This document shows positions 1 through 6,413 of a stretch of 8,017 nucleotides of DNA, one piece after another; position 1 is the stretch's first letter; the number at the start of each line of letters is the position of its first letter. The stretch covers positions 1 to 8,017 of the forward strand of contig JAIRMY010000205.1 of NCBI GenBank assembly GCA_031258335.1, given 5' to 3'. Below the pieces are notes generated by a model. It was not told the DNA's origin, searched no databases, and worked only from the letters and a program-made list of their open reading frames with translations. A program made the translations under genes and the position numbers. This stretch comes from Spirochaetaceae bacterium (GTDB lineage Bacteria > Spirochaetota > Spirochaetia > Treponematales > Breznakiellaceae).

Positions 1-1715
1 GTTACTTTGAACGCTTTCTACAAGGCATGGAGCAGGGTTACCGGAAGCTCGTCGCCAGAGTGCTGCGGCACAAACTGATAGTCGTGGGGTTTCTCTTACT
101 GCTGTTTGCAGGCAGCATCCTCGCCGTCCCAAGAATAGGCTGGATATTCATGCCGGAGTCGGCGGCGGACTCAGTTTCGATAAACGTTACGATGCCGCTC
201 GGCACGGCGCTGCCTGAAACGGAAAAAACCTTGAAACAGGTCGAGGCCATAGTCAAGAAGGAGTTGACAAAGGACGGGAAAGCAGCCTACGACCGCCTGG
301 TACTCAACGCCGGGGGCGGGGGGCGCTTCAGCAGAGGCGGTACAAATTCGGGTTCTCTACGCATAAACCTGCCTGAATTCGATAAACAGATTATGGACGC
401 CAACGAGATTCAGGCGGTGATACGCCCATACTTTAACCAGTTTCCCGGCGTACTGTTCCGCTTTTCATCGGGGGGCGGCATGATGGGCGGCGGCGGCAGC
501 GGCAACCCCATAGACATAGTTCTCCACACCGAAGACTTGATAAAAGGAAAAGCGACAGCCGACAAAATATCCGGCCTGTTAAAAGAAAAAATAAGCGCGG
601 TAACCGAGCCGCAGGTGAGCCTTAACGACGGACTGCCGCAGATAGAAGTCGAACTCAACCGTGAACGTATGTACGCCCTCGGACTCAACGCATACACCGT
701 CGGGAATGAAATCAAGGCGGCTGTTGACGGGATAACCGCCTCGCAGTTCAAGAGCGGCAACGATGAACTCGACATAATACTGATTCTGGCGGAGGCGGAC
801 AGGAGCAGCCTGCCCGCGCTTGACCACATTTTTGTGCGGAGCAGCGTTACCGGCGCCCGCGTCCCGCTTTCAAATTTTGCCAACTACAGGGAAGGCACAG
901 GCCCCTTGACTATAAGCCGCGAGAATCAGAGCCGCGTGATTCACGTAACAGCCGGCGTAAAGCCGGGCACAAAACTCAACGAAGTCGAGGCGGAGATTCA
1001 GGCTCTGATAAGAGCCGAGATACCGGCGGAAGACGATGTAATAATAACCTACGCGGGCGACAACGCGGAAATGATAAAAATGTTTGGAAACTTTGTGCTG
1101 ATAATGATAGTCGCCGTCGCCCTTGTCTTTGGCGTAATGGCGAGTCTGTTTGAAAGTTTCCGCGACCCGTTCATAATCATCTTTACGATTCCGCTGAGTA
1201 TCATAGGCGTCGTGGCGATATACGCGATTACCGGCGACCGTTTCAACATACTCACCGCCGTCGGCATACTCGTACTGCTCGGCGTAATCGTAAACAACGG
1301 GATCATTCTTGTTGACTACACTAATATGCTTAGAAAACGCGGTGTCGGGCTTGAAGCCGCCTGCATAGAGGCCGCCGGCAACAGGCTCCGCCCCATACTG
1401 ATGTCAACGCTTACCACAGTGCTGGGCTTGGCTCCTATGGCATTTGTACCCGGCGAAGGCTCTGAAATGGTAGCCCCCATAGGCAAGACCGTTTTCGGCG
1501 GGCTTACATTCGGCACTCTGATGACGCTGTTCCTCATGCCCGCGATCTACGCAAAGCTCAACAAGCATGACGATGAACGCCGCGCCATCGCCGACATGAA
1601 ACGCGAAGGCATAGCATCGGGCTTGAGCAAGGCCGAACTGAAAGACCTGATCAAGCGGAAAAAAGCGGAGCAGCACGCAAACGAACAGAAAATGGCGGCG
1701 GCGCGGAGAGACTAG
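1..1715 (+). CDS. RND-family efflux permease, C-terminal half (5' partial)
   Basis: Inner-membrane proton-driven pump subunit of the AcrB/HAE1-like RND superfamily. It would export drugs, lipids or other amphiphiles together with a periplasmic adaptor and an outer-membrane channel encoded outside the window. The reading frame is open from the left edge (codons from nt 3, YFERFLQG before the Met at 27), so that Met is internal and the N-terminal half is missing. Counting from this Met, a membrane helix lies at about 17-34, a periplasmic porter region at 37-350, and five further helices at about 354-375, 381-401, 406-431, 456-475 and 486-508. Family signatures are visible: ASLFESFRDPFIIIFTIPL (372-390), VNNGIILVDYTNMLRKRG (422-439) and RLRPILMSTLTTVLGLAPMA (453-472). 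The porter region carries two glycine-rich stretches (95-110 and 148-160). The tail after 515 is charged and cytoplasmic. The PII-like gene at 2880 is a probable partner. The substrate cannot be read from the sequence. Confidence 0.93.
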   Translation, partial: YFERFLQGMEQGYRKLVARVLRHKLIVVGFLLLLFAGSILAVPRIGWIFMPESAADSVSINVTMPLGTALPETEKTLKQVEAIVKKELTKDGKAAYDRLVLNAGGGGRFSRGGTNSGSLRINLPEFDKQIMDANEIQAVIRPYFNQFPGVLFRFSSGGGMMGGGGSGNPIDIVLHTEDLIKGKATADKISGLLKEKISAVTEPQVSLNDGLPQIEVELNRERMYALGLNAYTVGNEIKAAVDGITASQFKSGNDELDIILILAEADRSSLPALDHIFVRSSVTGARVPLSNFANYREGTGPLTISRENQSRVIHVTAGVKPGTKLNEVEAEIQALIRAEIPAEDDVIITYAGDNAEMIKMFGNFVLIMIVAVALVFGVMASLFESFRDPFIIIFTIPLSIIGVVAIYAITGDRFNILTAVGILVLLGVIVNNGIILVDYTNMLRKRGVGLEAACIEAAGNRLRPILMSTLTTVLGLAPMAFVPGEGSEMVAPIGKTVFGGLTFGTLMTLFLMPAIYAKLNKHDDERRAIADMKREGIASGLSKAELKDLIKRKKAEQHANEQKMAAARRD

Positions 1716-1794
1716 GCGGAGGGCGGTATGCAAATGAGTATGTATTTACAACTGCTGGTTGCTAACCGCTAACCGCTTGTGATAGGGTGATTCT

Positions 1795-2805
1795 ATGTTT
1801 TACCTGTTTATCGGCTCAACGGAGCTGTCGAAAGTACCCGGAGTTTCAGCGGCGGGAGCGAACCCGGAAGTAACCCCGTACACCGCGCCGGTGGATGCGG
1901 ACATGATCCGCTTCGGGCGTTCCAGGATTTTCAAGGGGCTTCCCGTCGATCCTCATGGGCATCCCACCCCGGCTATTATCACGAGGGCGGCTGTCCTCGA
2001 GGCGGGCATACCGGTAACGGCGGTGCAGGCGGGTTCATGGATGGCGCCCTCCCCGCCATATATCGAAACCGGCGCGTCTCCGGCTGGGGATCCGCGCTTT
2101 GGCCCCGCCGTGCCGGACGCGGCGGGAATCATGGAAAGCGGGGCGGAGCTTGCTCGGAACGCGGGGAAACCTCTCTTTGTAATGGCCGCCGAGTCCGTGC
2201 CGGGAGGGACGACTACGGCGTTGCTCGTCCTCCGTGCCCTGGGGTACCGGGAAATGGTTTCGTCTGCGGGTCCGGAAAACCCCGTGAACCTGAAAGAGTC
2301 AGTCTGGGCTGAGGCGGCGCGGCGGCTGGGCATCAGGGCGGGGGCGCTGGCGGACGATCCGCTCCGGGCTATAACCGAGCTGGGTGACCCTATGCAGGCC
2401 GCAGTGGCGGGCTTCGTTGAGGCCCTGCCGCCGGAAACGGAGGTGGTACTGGCCGGTGGAACCCAGATGCTTGCGGTAGCGGCGCTGTTGCGGGCGCTTT
2501 TTCAACGCCGCAACGGAACGCCGAAAAAACTCCCGCTGGTGGCCACGACGAATTACGTGCGGCGTGACCGTAACGCGGACTTTTCCGCCCTGGCGCTAAA
2601 CATAGGCGTGGAAACCTGGTCGGCGCCGCTTGATTTTTCCCGCTCCCCCCACCCAGGCCTCGCCGGGTACGAGGATGGCTACGTCAAGGAGGGCGCCGGC
2701 GCGGGGGGCGCCGTGTACTACGCTGAACGTCTGGGGGTACAGGCGGGGCGGGTGATAGAACGGACAAACGCCCTGTACAGTGAGATGATGAACGAAAAAG
2801 CCTAA
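1795..2805 (+). CDS. CobT-like nicotinate-nucleotide phosphoribosyltransferase, archaeal/cyanobacterial type (UPF0284/TIGR00303)
   Basis: The 336-residue protein matches the archaeal and cyanobacterial family often annotated as NaMN-dependent phosphoribosyltransferase. It is proposed to do the CobT reaction: activating the lower-ligand base of cobalamin with nicotinate mononucleotide to give an alpha-riboside phosphate. Recognisable blocks in order are GVSAAGANPEVTPYT (16-30), GHPTPAIITRAA (55-66), ESVPGGTTTALLVLRALGY (133-151, probably the nucleotide/phosphate-binding glycine loop), GDPMQAAVAGF (197-207), VVLAGGTQMLAV (217-228) and FSRSPHPGLAGYEDGYVKEG (281-300), followed by a Gly-rich GAGAGGA. 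Length is normal and all blocks are present, so the gene looks intact. It is cytosolic, with no signal or membrane segment. The start is the ATG at 1795, behind a weak AGGGTGA. No other cobamide gene is visible, so a salvage role is inference. Its GC content looks higher than that of the flanking genes, and it splits the RND gene from the PII-like gene, suggesting insertion or transfer. Confidence 0.85.
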   Translation: MFYLFIGSTELSKVPGVSAAGANPEVTPYTAPVDADMIRFGRSRIFKGLPVDPHGHPTPAIITRAAVLEAGIPVTAVQAGSWMAPSPPYIETGASPAGDPRFGPAVPDAAGIMESGAELARNAGKPLFVMAAESVPGGTTTALLVLRALGYREMVSSAGPENPVNLKESVWAEAARRLGIRAGALADDPLRAITELGDPMQAAVAGFVEALPPETEVVLAGGTQMLAVAALLRALFQRRNGTPKKLPLVATTNYVRRDRNADFSALALNIGVETWSAPLDFSRSPHPGLAGYEDGYVKEGAGAGGAVYYAERLGVQAGRVIERTNALYSEMMNEKA

Positions 2806-2879
2806 AGCGCACGGCGAATTGGTGCGGCGGGAAATAGTCCGCTCCCGGTAATGAGAGAGTTAATAGTACAGGAGAAAAT

Positions 2880-3179
2880 ATGCGAATAGAAATTATCGCT
2901 AACTTAACGGTTGAAGAAAATATTATGGATGCGTTGCGTACTGAAGGCGTGGCGAAATTTTATACAAAGATGCCGTCCGTACACGGCGTGGGGAAACGCG
3001 GCCCCCGCATGGGAGACGCGGTGTGGCCCGAAGAAAATTTTGTCATGGTCGTTTGGTGCGATATGGACGAAGCGCTCGGCATAGAACGCGCCGTGAACCG
3101 CGTAAAAGAAAGTTTTCCTGACGAGGGCATAAAACTGTTCGGCTTGCACGAAATTTACGCCAATAAAAAGCTGCTGTAG
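2880..3179 (+). CDS. PII-like transporter-associated protein (PG0541 type)
   Basis: A 99-residue soluble protein with an alternating strand/helix pattern typical of a ferredoxin-like PII fold: strand RIEIIANL (2-9), a helix after VEENIMDAL (11-19), a loop with KFYTKMPSVHGVGKRGPRMG (26-45), strand NFVMVVWCD (53-61), a helix at about 64-78, and an end segment EGIKLFGLHEIY (82-93). The motifs VHGVG, GDAVWPEENF and EGIKLF recall the small PG0541-family proteins, which are usually encoded next to RND efflux genes. In this family they are thought to be regulatory or accessory, by analogy with PII proteins that bind transporters; the ligand is unknown. A good GGAG lies just before the ATG at 2880. 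The RND gene ends about 1.2 kb upstream with the CobT-like gene between them, which supports a shared origin with the pump. Family assignment rests on recalled motifs and was not searched. Confidence 0.75.
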   Translation: MRIEIIANLTVEENIMDALRTEGVAKFYTKMPSVHGVGKRGPRMGDAVWPEENFVMVVWCDMDEALGIERAVNRVKESFPDEGIKLFGLHEIYANKKLL

Positions 3180-3187
3180 CGCGGCAA

Positions 3188-3292
3188 CGCGATTACAGCG
3201 GATTCAGCGTATACACATTGGATTATCCCAATGAGGAGGTAAGGGCGGCGTTTGCCGAATCACTACAAAGAATGGCGGGTAAAAAAGGGTAG
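3188..3292 (+). pseudogene. Remnant of an AAA-ATPase-like/PD-(D/E)XK_9 (DUF1703) protein
   Basis: The frame ending at the TAG at 3290-3292 reads DYSGFSVYTLDYPNEEVRAA and then FAESLQRMAGKKG. The pattern YTLDYPNEEVR followed by an F is the junction segment between the ATPase-like part and the nuclease part of the large AAA-ATPase_like/PD-(D/E)XK_9 proteins, which are common and multicopy in Treponema and Bacteroidetes. Only about 35 of the expected 500 or more residues are left. There is no start codon or ribosome site, and the frame runs upstream into the end of the PII-like gene. It is read as a dead fragment left by deletion or rearrangement. The match is from memory of the family motif. Confidence 0.5.
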
Positions 3293-3314
3293 CGTTGTTG
3301 AATAAGGTATTGAT

Positions 3315-3458
3315 ATGATTTTTAAGCGAAGGATGATTCGGATTGCGTTGCTTTGCTGTGCGGCGGCCTCTATTGCCATCGGAATAGTGCGCGGAGACGC
3401 GGCGGCATTGTGGCGCAAGGCGGTTTTTGTCTGTTTGGAGTGCACGGGAATTGCTTAA
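3315..3458 (+). CDS. Small membrane protein with C-terminal CXXC (CD1871A-like)
   Basis: A 47-residue protein. It begins with a basic stretch, MIFKRRMIR, then one hydrophobic helix (about residues 9-25, IALLCCAAASIAIGIVRG), and a tail WRKAVFVCLECTGIA that holds a CXXC pair (C40, C43) only four residues from the end. This layout (a GIVRGD/E-like turn after the helix, then KA, CLEC and a final Gly-Ile) matches the short CXXC proteins typified by CD1871A of Clostridioides difficile, whose function is not established. By the positive-inside rule the CXXC end should face outside the cytoplasm. The start is the ATG at 3315, with AAGG at 3304-3307 seven bases before it; ATG 3333 is a poorer choice. 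The end overlaps the start of the polyferredoxin gene, so the two are probably coupled. A role as a thiol/disulfide or metal site in an electron relay is inference. Confidence 0.75.
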   Translation: MIFKRRMIRIALLCCAAASIAIGIVRGDAAALWRKAVFVCLECTGIA

Positions 3459-4341
3459 AAGGCGCGTGTCGCAAATATTATCCGCCTTGCTGTACAACGC
3501 CGAGGTGGTAAATTTTAAGAATGGAACCGTGTCCAGAAGCCCGTTGAAGAGAGGCTGCGTACCAGGGCTTAACTGTTATTCCTGTCCGGGTGCTATAGCA
3601 TCCTGTCCGCTGGGCGCTCTGCAAAACGCACTTGCCGAAGGCCGCGTCCCGTTCTTGGCCATGGGATTCGTGTTGCTGTTCGCCGTTATGATGGCAAGGA
3701 CTGTTTGCGGCTTTTTCTGTCCGTTTGGTTTCTTTCAGGAACTCTTGTACAAAATTCCGTCCCGCAAACTGCCCAAAACGGCATTTACACGCGGATTGAG
3801 TCTGGCAAAATACGGGTTTCTCGTGGTTTTTGCGCTTGGGATGCCGCTGGCGGCGTTTTTTGTCCAGGGGTACGGCGCCCCGTTTTTCTGCGAATTCTTT
3901 TGCCCGGCGGGAACACTCGAAGCCGGAATTCCGCTTGTTTTGGCGGACAGCATCCTTGCCGCCGCAGCGGGCGGGCTTTTCATCTGGAAACTCTGCGTAC
4001 TTGCCGCGGTACTCATACTGTCCGTATTTTGTTTCCGTCCTTTCTGCCGTTTCGTCTGTCCGCTCGGCGCATTGTACGGACTGTTCAACAGGTACGCGAT
4101 TTTGGGATTAAAGTTTGATGAATCAGCCTGCGTTAACTGCGGCGCCTGTGTGAAAAAATGCGGCATGGATACTAAAACTGTCAACGACCGCGAATGTATA
4201 CGCTGCGGCAAATGCGCCGCGGGATGCCCGGCAAAAGCCATCACCGTTACATTGCCCGGCATCCGGCGTTCATTCATCATTTTCCATAGGACTTTTTCTT
4301 TGATTCAGGGTAAATTAAAAGTATGGAAAGGAGAAAAATGA
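3451..4341 (+). CDS. Membrane polyferredoxin, NapH/YccM-like 4Fe-4S protein
   Basis: A 296-residue integral membrane iron-sulfur protein that probably carries electrons across or along the inner membrane. It opens with a cysteine-rich segment CVPGLNCYSCPGA (36-48) plus CPLGALQ (52-58). Three CxxxCP motifs typical of NapH/YccM/RdxA relatives follow at the membrane: CGFFCP (86-91), CEFFCP (147-152) and CRFVCP (199-204). Hydrophobic helices lie at about 68-86, 121-138, and two or more between 160 and 196. The C-terminus has two ferredoxin motifs, CVNCGACVKKC (227-237) and CIRCGKCAAGCP (249-260), for two 4Fe-4S clusters likely facing the cytoplasm. The chosen start is TTG 3451, ten bases after GGAG, overlapping the CXXC gene by 8 bp. 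TTG 3427 is an alternative that adds eight residues; the nearest upstream in-frame stop is at 3385. The gene overlaps the next one, which encodes an exported thioredoxin. The electron donor and acceptor are unknown. Confidence 0.88.
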   Translation: MLKRRVSQILSALLYNAEVVNFKNGTVSRSPLKRGCVPGLNCYSCPGAIASCPLGALQNALAEGRVPFLAMGFVLLFAVMMARTVCGFFCPFGFFQELLYKIPSRKLPKTAFTRGLSLAKYGFLVVFALGMPLAAFFVQGYGAPFFCEFFCPAGTLEAGIPLVLADSILAAAAGGLFIWKLCVLAAVLILSVFCFRPFCRFVCPLGALYGLFNRYAILGLKFDESACVNCGACVKKCGMDTKTVNDRECIRCGKCAAGCPAKAITVTLPGIRRSFIIFHRTFSLIQGKLKVWKGEK

Positions 4342-4865
4342 AACCAAAAGCAAAAATTATGACTCAGGCGGCGGTTTTTTTTGCCGTCATGACCGGCCTT
4401 ACCATAACCGGCGGGAGTGCGTCTGCGGCGGAACTCAAGGCGGGGACAGTCGCGCCGGATTTTACATTTACCGTTGCGCCGGGGGGCGGGAAACAGACGC
4501 TGTCGGATTACAGGGGTAAGCCGGTCGCGCTGCATTTTTGGACTTCATGGTGCGGACCCTGTATCCGCGAACTGCCGTTGATCTCGGAATTTAGCGCGGC
4601 AAATACCGGTTCAATTGCCGTCCTTGCGGTAAACTGCGGTGAACCGGAGAAAATAGTCAATTCGTTTGTTTCAAAGTTGAAACTCAGCCTTAATGTTATC
4701 ATGGACGGCGACGGTTCAATCAGCAGACTGTACAGCATAAACGCCATACCGCAGACCTGGCTGATAGATGAAAACGGTGTCATCCGCTCCATACGAGTCG
4801 GCGCTTACAACAAGAGAGCGCTTGATAGAGACTTTGCGGCGCTGCTCAAAAACAGCCAGCAATGA
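4338..4865 (+). CDS. Exported TlpA/ResA-like thiol-disulfide oxidoreductase
   Basis: A 175-residue thioredoxin-fold protein acting outside the cytoplasm. Residues 1-31 form a signal peptide: basic MKPKAK, a hydrophobic core, and a probable cleavage at SASA|AEL. The mature part begins with the AhpC/TlpA hallmark AGTVAPDFTF. The redox motif WCGPC has its cysteines at 72 and 75. The cis-proline loop is AIPQTWLID (P138), followed by the NGVI strand. A further Cys lies at about 100. Family members reduce or isomerise disulfides, for example apocytochrome thiols, and normally need an electron source such as CcdA or DsbD. No CcdA is present here, but the membrane polyferredoxin and the small CXXC protein immediately upstream could serve. 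The start is ATG 4338, with AAGGAG at about 4327-4332. It overlaps the stop of the preceding gene as ATGA, favouring translational coupling, and is preferred over ATG 4323, which would put the ribosome site inside the gene. Confidence 0.92.
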   Translation: MKPKAKIMTQAAVFFAVMTGLTITGGSASAAELKAGTVAPDFTFTVAPGGGKQTLSDYRGKPVALHFWTSWCGPCIRELPLISEFSAANTGSIAVLAVNCGEPEKIVNSFVSKLKLSLNVIMDGDGSISRLYSINAIPQTWLIDENGVIRSIRVGAYNKRALDRDFAALLKNSQQ

Positions 4866-6214
4866 TCCCACCGGCGGGTGAGTCTGTTGGGGAGCGACTG
4901 GCCGCATTGAAATACCATGTTGAACCGCTGGGCTGCGCGAAGAATCAGGTTGATGCGGAAACCATTATGGCGCATCTTAACGCGGCGGGGGCGGAACTTG
5001 CCGAAAGCCCTGAAGAAGCGGGACTCATCATAGTCAATAGCTGCGGTTTTATCGAGGAAGCCAAGCGGGAGTCCATAAATGCCGTGTTGGGGTTTAGAAA
5101 GAAGTACCCCGGCAAAAAAATAATTCTGTCCGGCTGTCTGGCGCGGCGCTACCAAAAAGAACTGGAAAAAGAACTTGTCGAAGCCGACGCGATTTTCGCG
5201 GATGCCAACCTTGCCGCTATAGCGCCGTTTGCGTTTAGACTGACGGGATTTTCAGGGACATTCGGCAAAGCTCCGCCTTTGAGCGCTGAACGTGTCAAAC
5301 TCCTTTCACTGCCCGGTTCCGCCTACGTCAAGATCGCGGATGGTTGCGATAACCGCTGTTCGTTTTGCGCTATTCCGCTGATACGCGGCGGGCTTCACAG
5401 CAGAAGCATAGAGGAGATAACAGGCGAATGCGCCGCCCTTTTAAGGCGCGGGGTAGTTGAACTATGCCTTGTCGCCCAGGATCTAGCCTCTTACGGCGCG
5501 GATGGCGGCGCGGCGAAAGGCGGGCTGCCTAGGCTCCTCAAGTCCCTGTCCGCCCTGCGCGGCGATTTCTGGGTACGGCTCCTGTACCTGCACCCCGACC
5601 ATTTTCCGTTTGACATACTCGAAACCATCGCGGAGGATAAACGTTTCCTCCCGTACTTCGACATCCCGTTTCAACACGCCTCGCCGTCCGTGCTTCACAC
5701 GATGAACCGGCGCGGAAACGCGGAAAAATACCTCGCGCTGATAGAAGGTATACGTTCCGCCTTTCCGGACGGCGTTATACGTTCAACTTTTTTGACCGGG
5801 TTCCCCGGCGAAACGGAGGCGGATTTCCGCGCCCTGCTCGATTTTCAAGGTGCGGCGCGCCTTGACTGGCTTGGAGTCTTTGTTTTTTCCCGTGAAGAAG
5901 GCGTACCCGCCTATCATCTCAGGGGACGACCTTCAAAAAAAATAAGCGGTGAACGTAAACGTATAGTTGAAACGCGGCAGATACCCATCACCGCGGAGCG
6001 AATGGACCGGTTCACCGGGCGGCGCATGACCGCGCTCGTCGAAGAACGGCTTGACGGTGAGGAAGGCGTCTACCTTGGCCGCCTTTTCTGTCAAGCGCCT
6101 GAAGTTGACGGCGCGGCGGTAATCGAAAGCGCCGTCCCATTGCAACTTGGATCTTTCATACAAGGAACGGTTCTTGGCCGCGCCGGATTCGATCTCCGCC
6201 TGCGGATCGGCTGA
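4862..6214 (+). CDS. rimO: Ribosomal protein S12 methylthiotransferase RimO
   Basis: A 450-residue radical-SAM enzyme that adds a methylthio group to the conserved aspartate of ribosomal protein S12. An N-terminal MTTase (UPF0004) domain at about 16-125 begins with the RimO-type block EPLGCAKNQVDAE and has three cluster cysteines, C25, C61 (VNSCGF) and C92 (LSGCLARRY). The radical-SAM domain at about 150-380 has CDNRCSFC (C162, C166, C169). The block YFDIPFQHASPSVLHTMNRR (265-284) and FLTGFPGETEADF (310-322) are typical of the family. A TRAM-type domain (about 384-448) would bind S12 or RNA. Length fits RimO, and the LGC-KNQVD block favours RimO over the tRNA enzyme MiaB. The start ATG 4862 overlaps the tlpA-like stop (ATGA), so it is translated from the same transcript. 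The domain could also start near residue 16, since the first 15 residues are not conserved in the family. Confidence 0.95.
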   Translation: MIPPAGESVGERLAALKYHVEPLGCAKNQVDAETIMAHLNAAGAELAESPEEAGLIIVNSCGFIEEAKRESINAVLGFRKKYPGKKIILSGCLARRYQKELEKELVEADAIFADANLAAIAPFAFRLTGFSGTFGKAPPLSAERVKLLSLPGSAYVKIADGCDNRCSFCAIPLIRGGLHSRSIEEITGECAALLRRGVVELCLVAQDLASYGADGGAAKGGLPRLLKSLSALRGDFWVRLLYLHPDHFPFDILETIAEDKRFLPYFDIPFQHASPSVLHTMNRRGNAEKYLALIEGIRSAFPDGVIRSTFLTGFPGETEADFRALLDFQGAARLDWLGVFVFSREEGVPAYHLRGRPSKKISGERKRIVETRQIPITAERMDRFTGRRMTALVEERLDGEEGVYLGRLFCQAPEVDGAAVIESAVPLQLGSFIQGTVLGRAGFDLRLRIG

Positions 6215-6411
6215 CAGCGGGTCTAAAGGCGCTCCGCGCTAGCGTCCCGAAAACAGCCTTCGGCTTCTGCCTTCACTACGGAAATAGCTCTGGCATACGC
6301 GACTGATAGCGTATTTACGCATTACAGTCAATACGATAAGGGCGCACCCCCGCCCGGCTGTAATCGTGATAGTTTAATCAGACACTTGAAAAAGCATAAA
6401 AAGAATGTAAA
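6215..6411. other. Intergenic region between rimO and the toxin-antitoxin pair
   Basis: About 200 bp with no supportable gene in either strand. It holds small hairpins (AGCC-TTC-GGCT near 6261; GGGCG/CGCCC at 6340-6344 and 6351-6355), none followed by a clear T run, so no rho-independent terminator for rimO can be called. Composition changes from GC-rich to AT-rich at about 6365, just after the 17-bp repeat. No tRNA-like arms were seen. Confidence 0.6.
6358..6374. repeat. 17-bp repeat, left copy (flanks MNT/HEPN island)
   Basis: CTGTAATCGTGATAGTT occurs here and again, identical, at 7319-7335. Both copies are in the same orientation and are directly preceded by a GC-rich hairpin (here GGGCG/CGCCC, 6340-6355). 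The two copies bracket the AT-rich MNT/HEPN pair. It could be a recombination footprint or a member of a dispersed intergenic repeat family. Confidence 0.6.
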
Positions 6412-6413
6412 AT
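6386..6413 (+). promoter_or_regulatory. Candidate sigma-70-type promoter for the MNT/HEPN operon
   Basis: A TTGAAA box at 6386-6391 and a TAAAAT box at 6408-6413 are separated by 16 bp. Both are close to consensus, and they lie directly before the antitoxin gene where a promoter is expected. If used, transcription would begin at about 6420, that is at the second ATG (6421), making the message leaderless. The AT-rich background raises the chance of a false match. Confidence 0.35.

Noticed and set aside
410..883. 157-codon - strand frame opposite the RND gene
   Set aside because: Lies entirely inside a strongly supported gene; Ser/Pro/Leu-rich translation typical of an antisense shadow.
1728..1772. 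14-codon ORF with a GGAGG-like site, between the RND and CobT-like genes; also a GCTAACC tandem at 1761
   Set aside because: Too short and without a recognisable sequence. The GGAGG match is plausible by chance in a GC-rich stretch. It could be a remnant, but that cannot be supported.
3427..3450. Upstream TTG start adding eight residues to the polyferredoxin
   Set aside because: Possible (AAGG at 3417-3420), but it gives a 32-bp overlap with the CXXC gene. TTG 3451 has GGAG ten bases upstream and begins at the conserved K-R-R-x-x-Q region.
3735..4280. 181-codon - strand frame opposite the polyferredoxin gene
   Set aside because: Antisense to the cysteine-motif gene, with no motif of its own.
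6225..6275. Small hairpins after rimO as a terminator
   Set aside because: Short stems with no T run on either strand.
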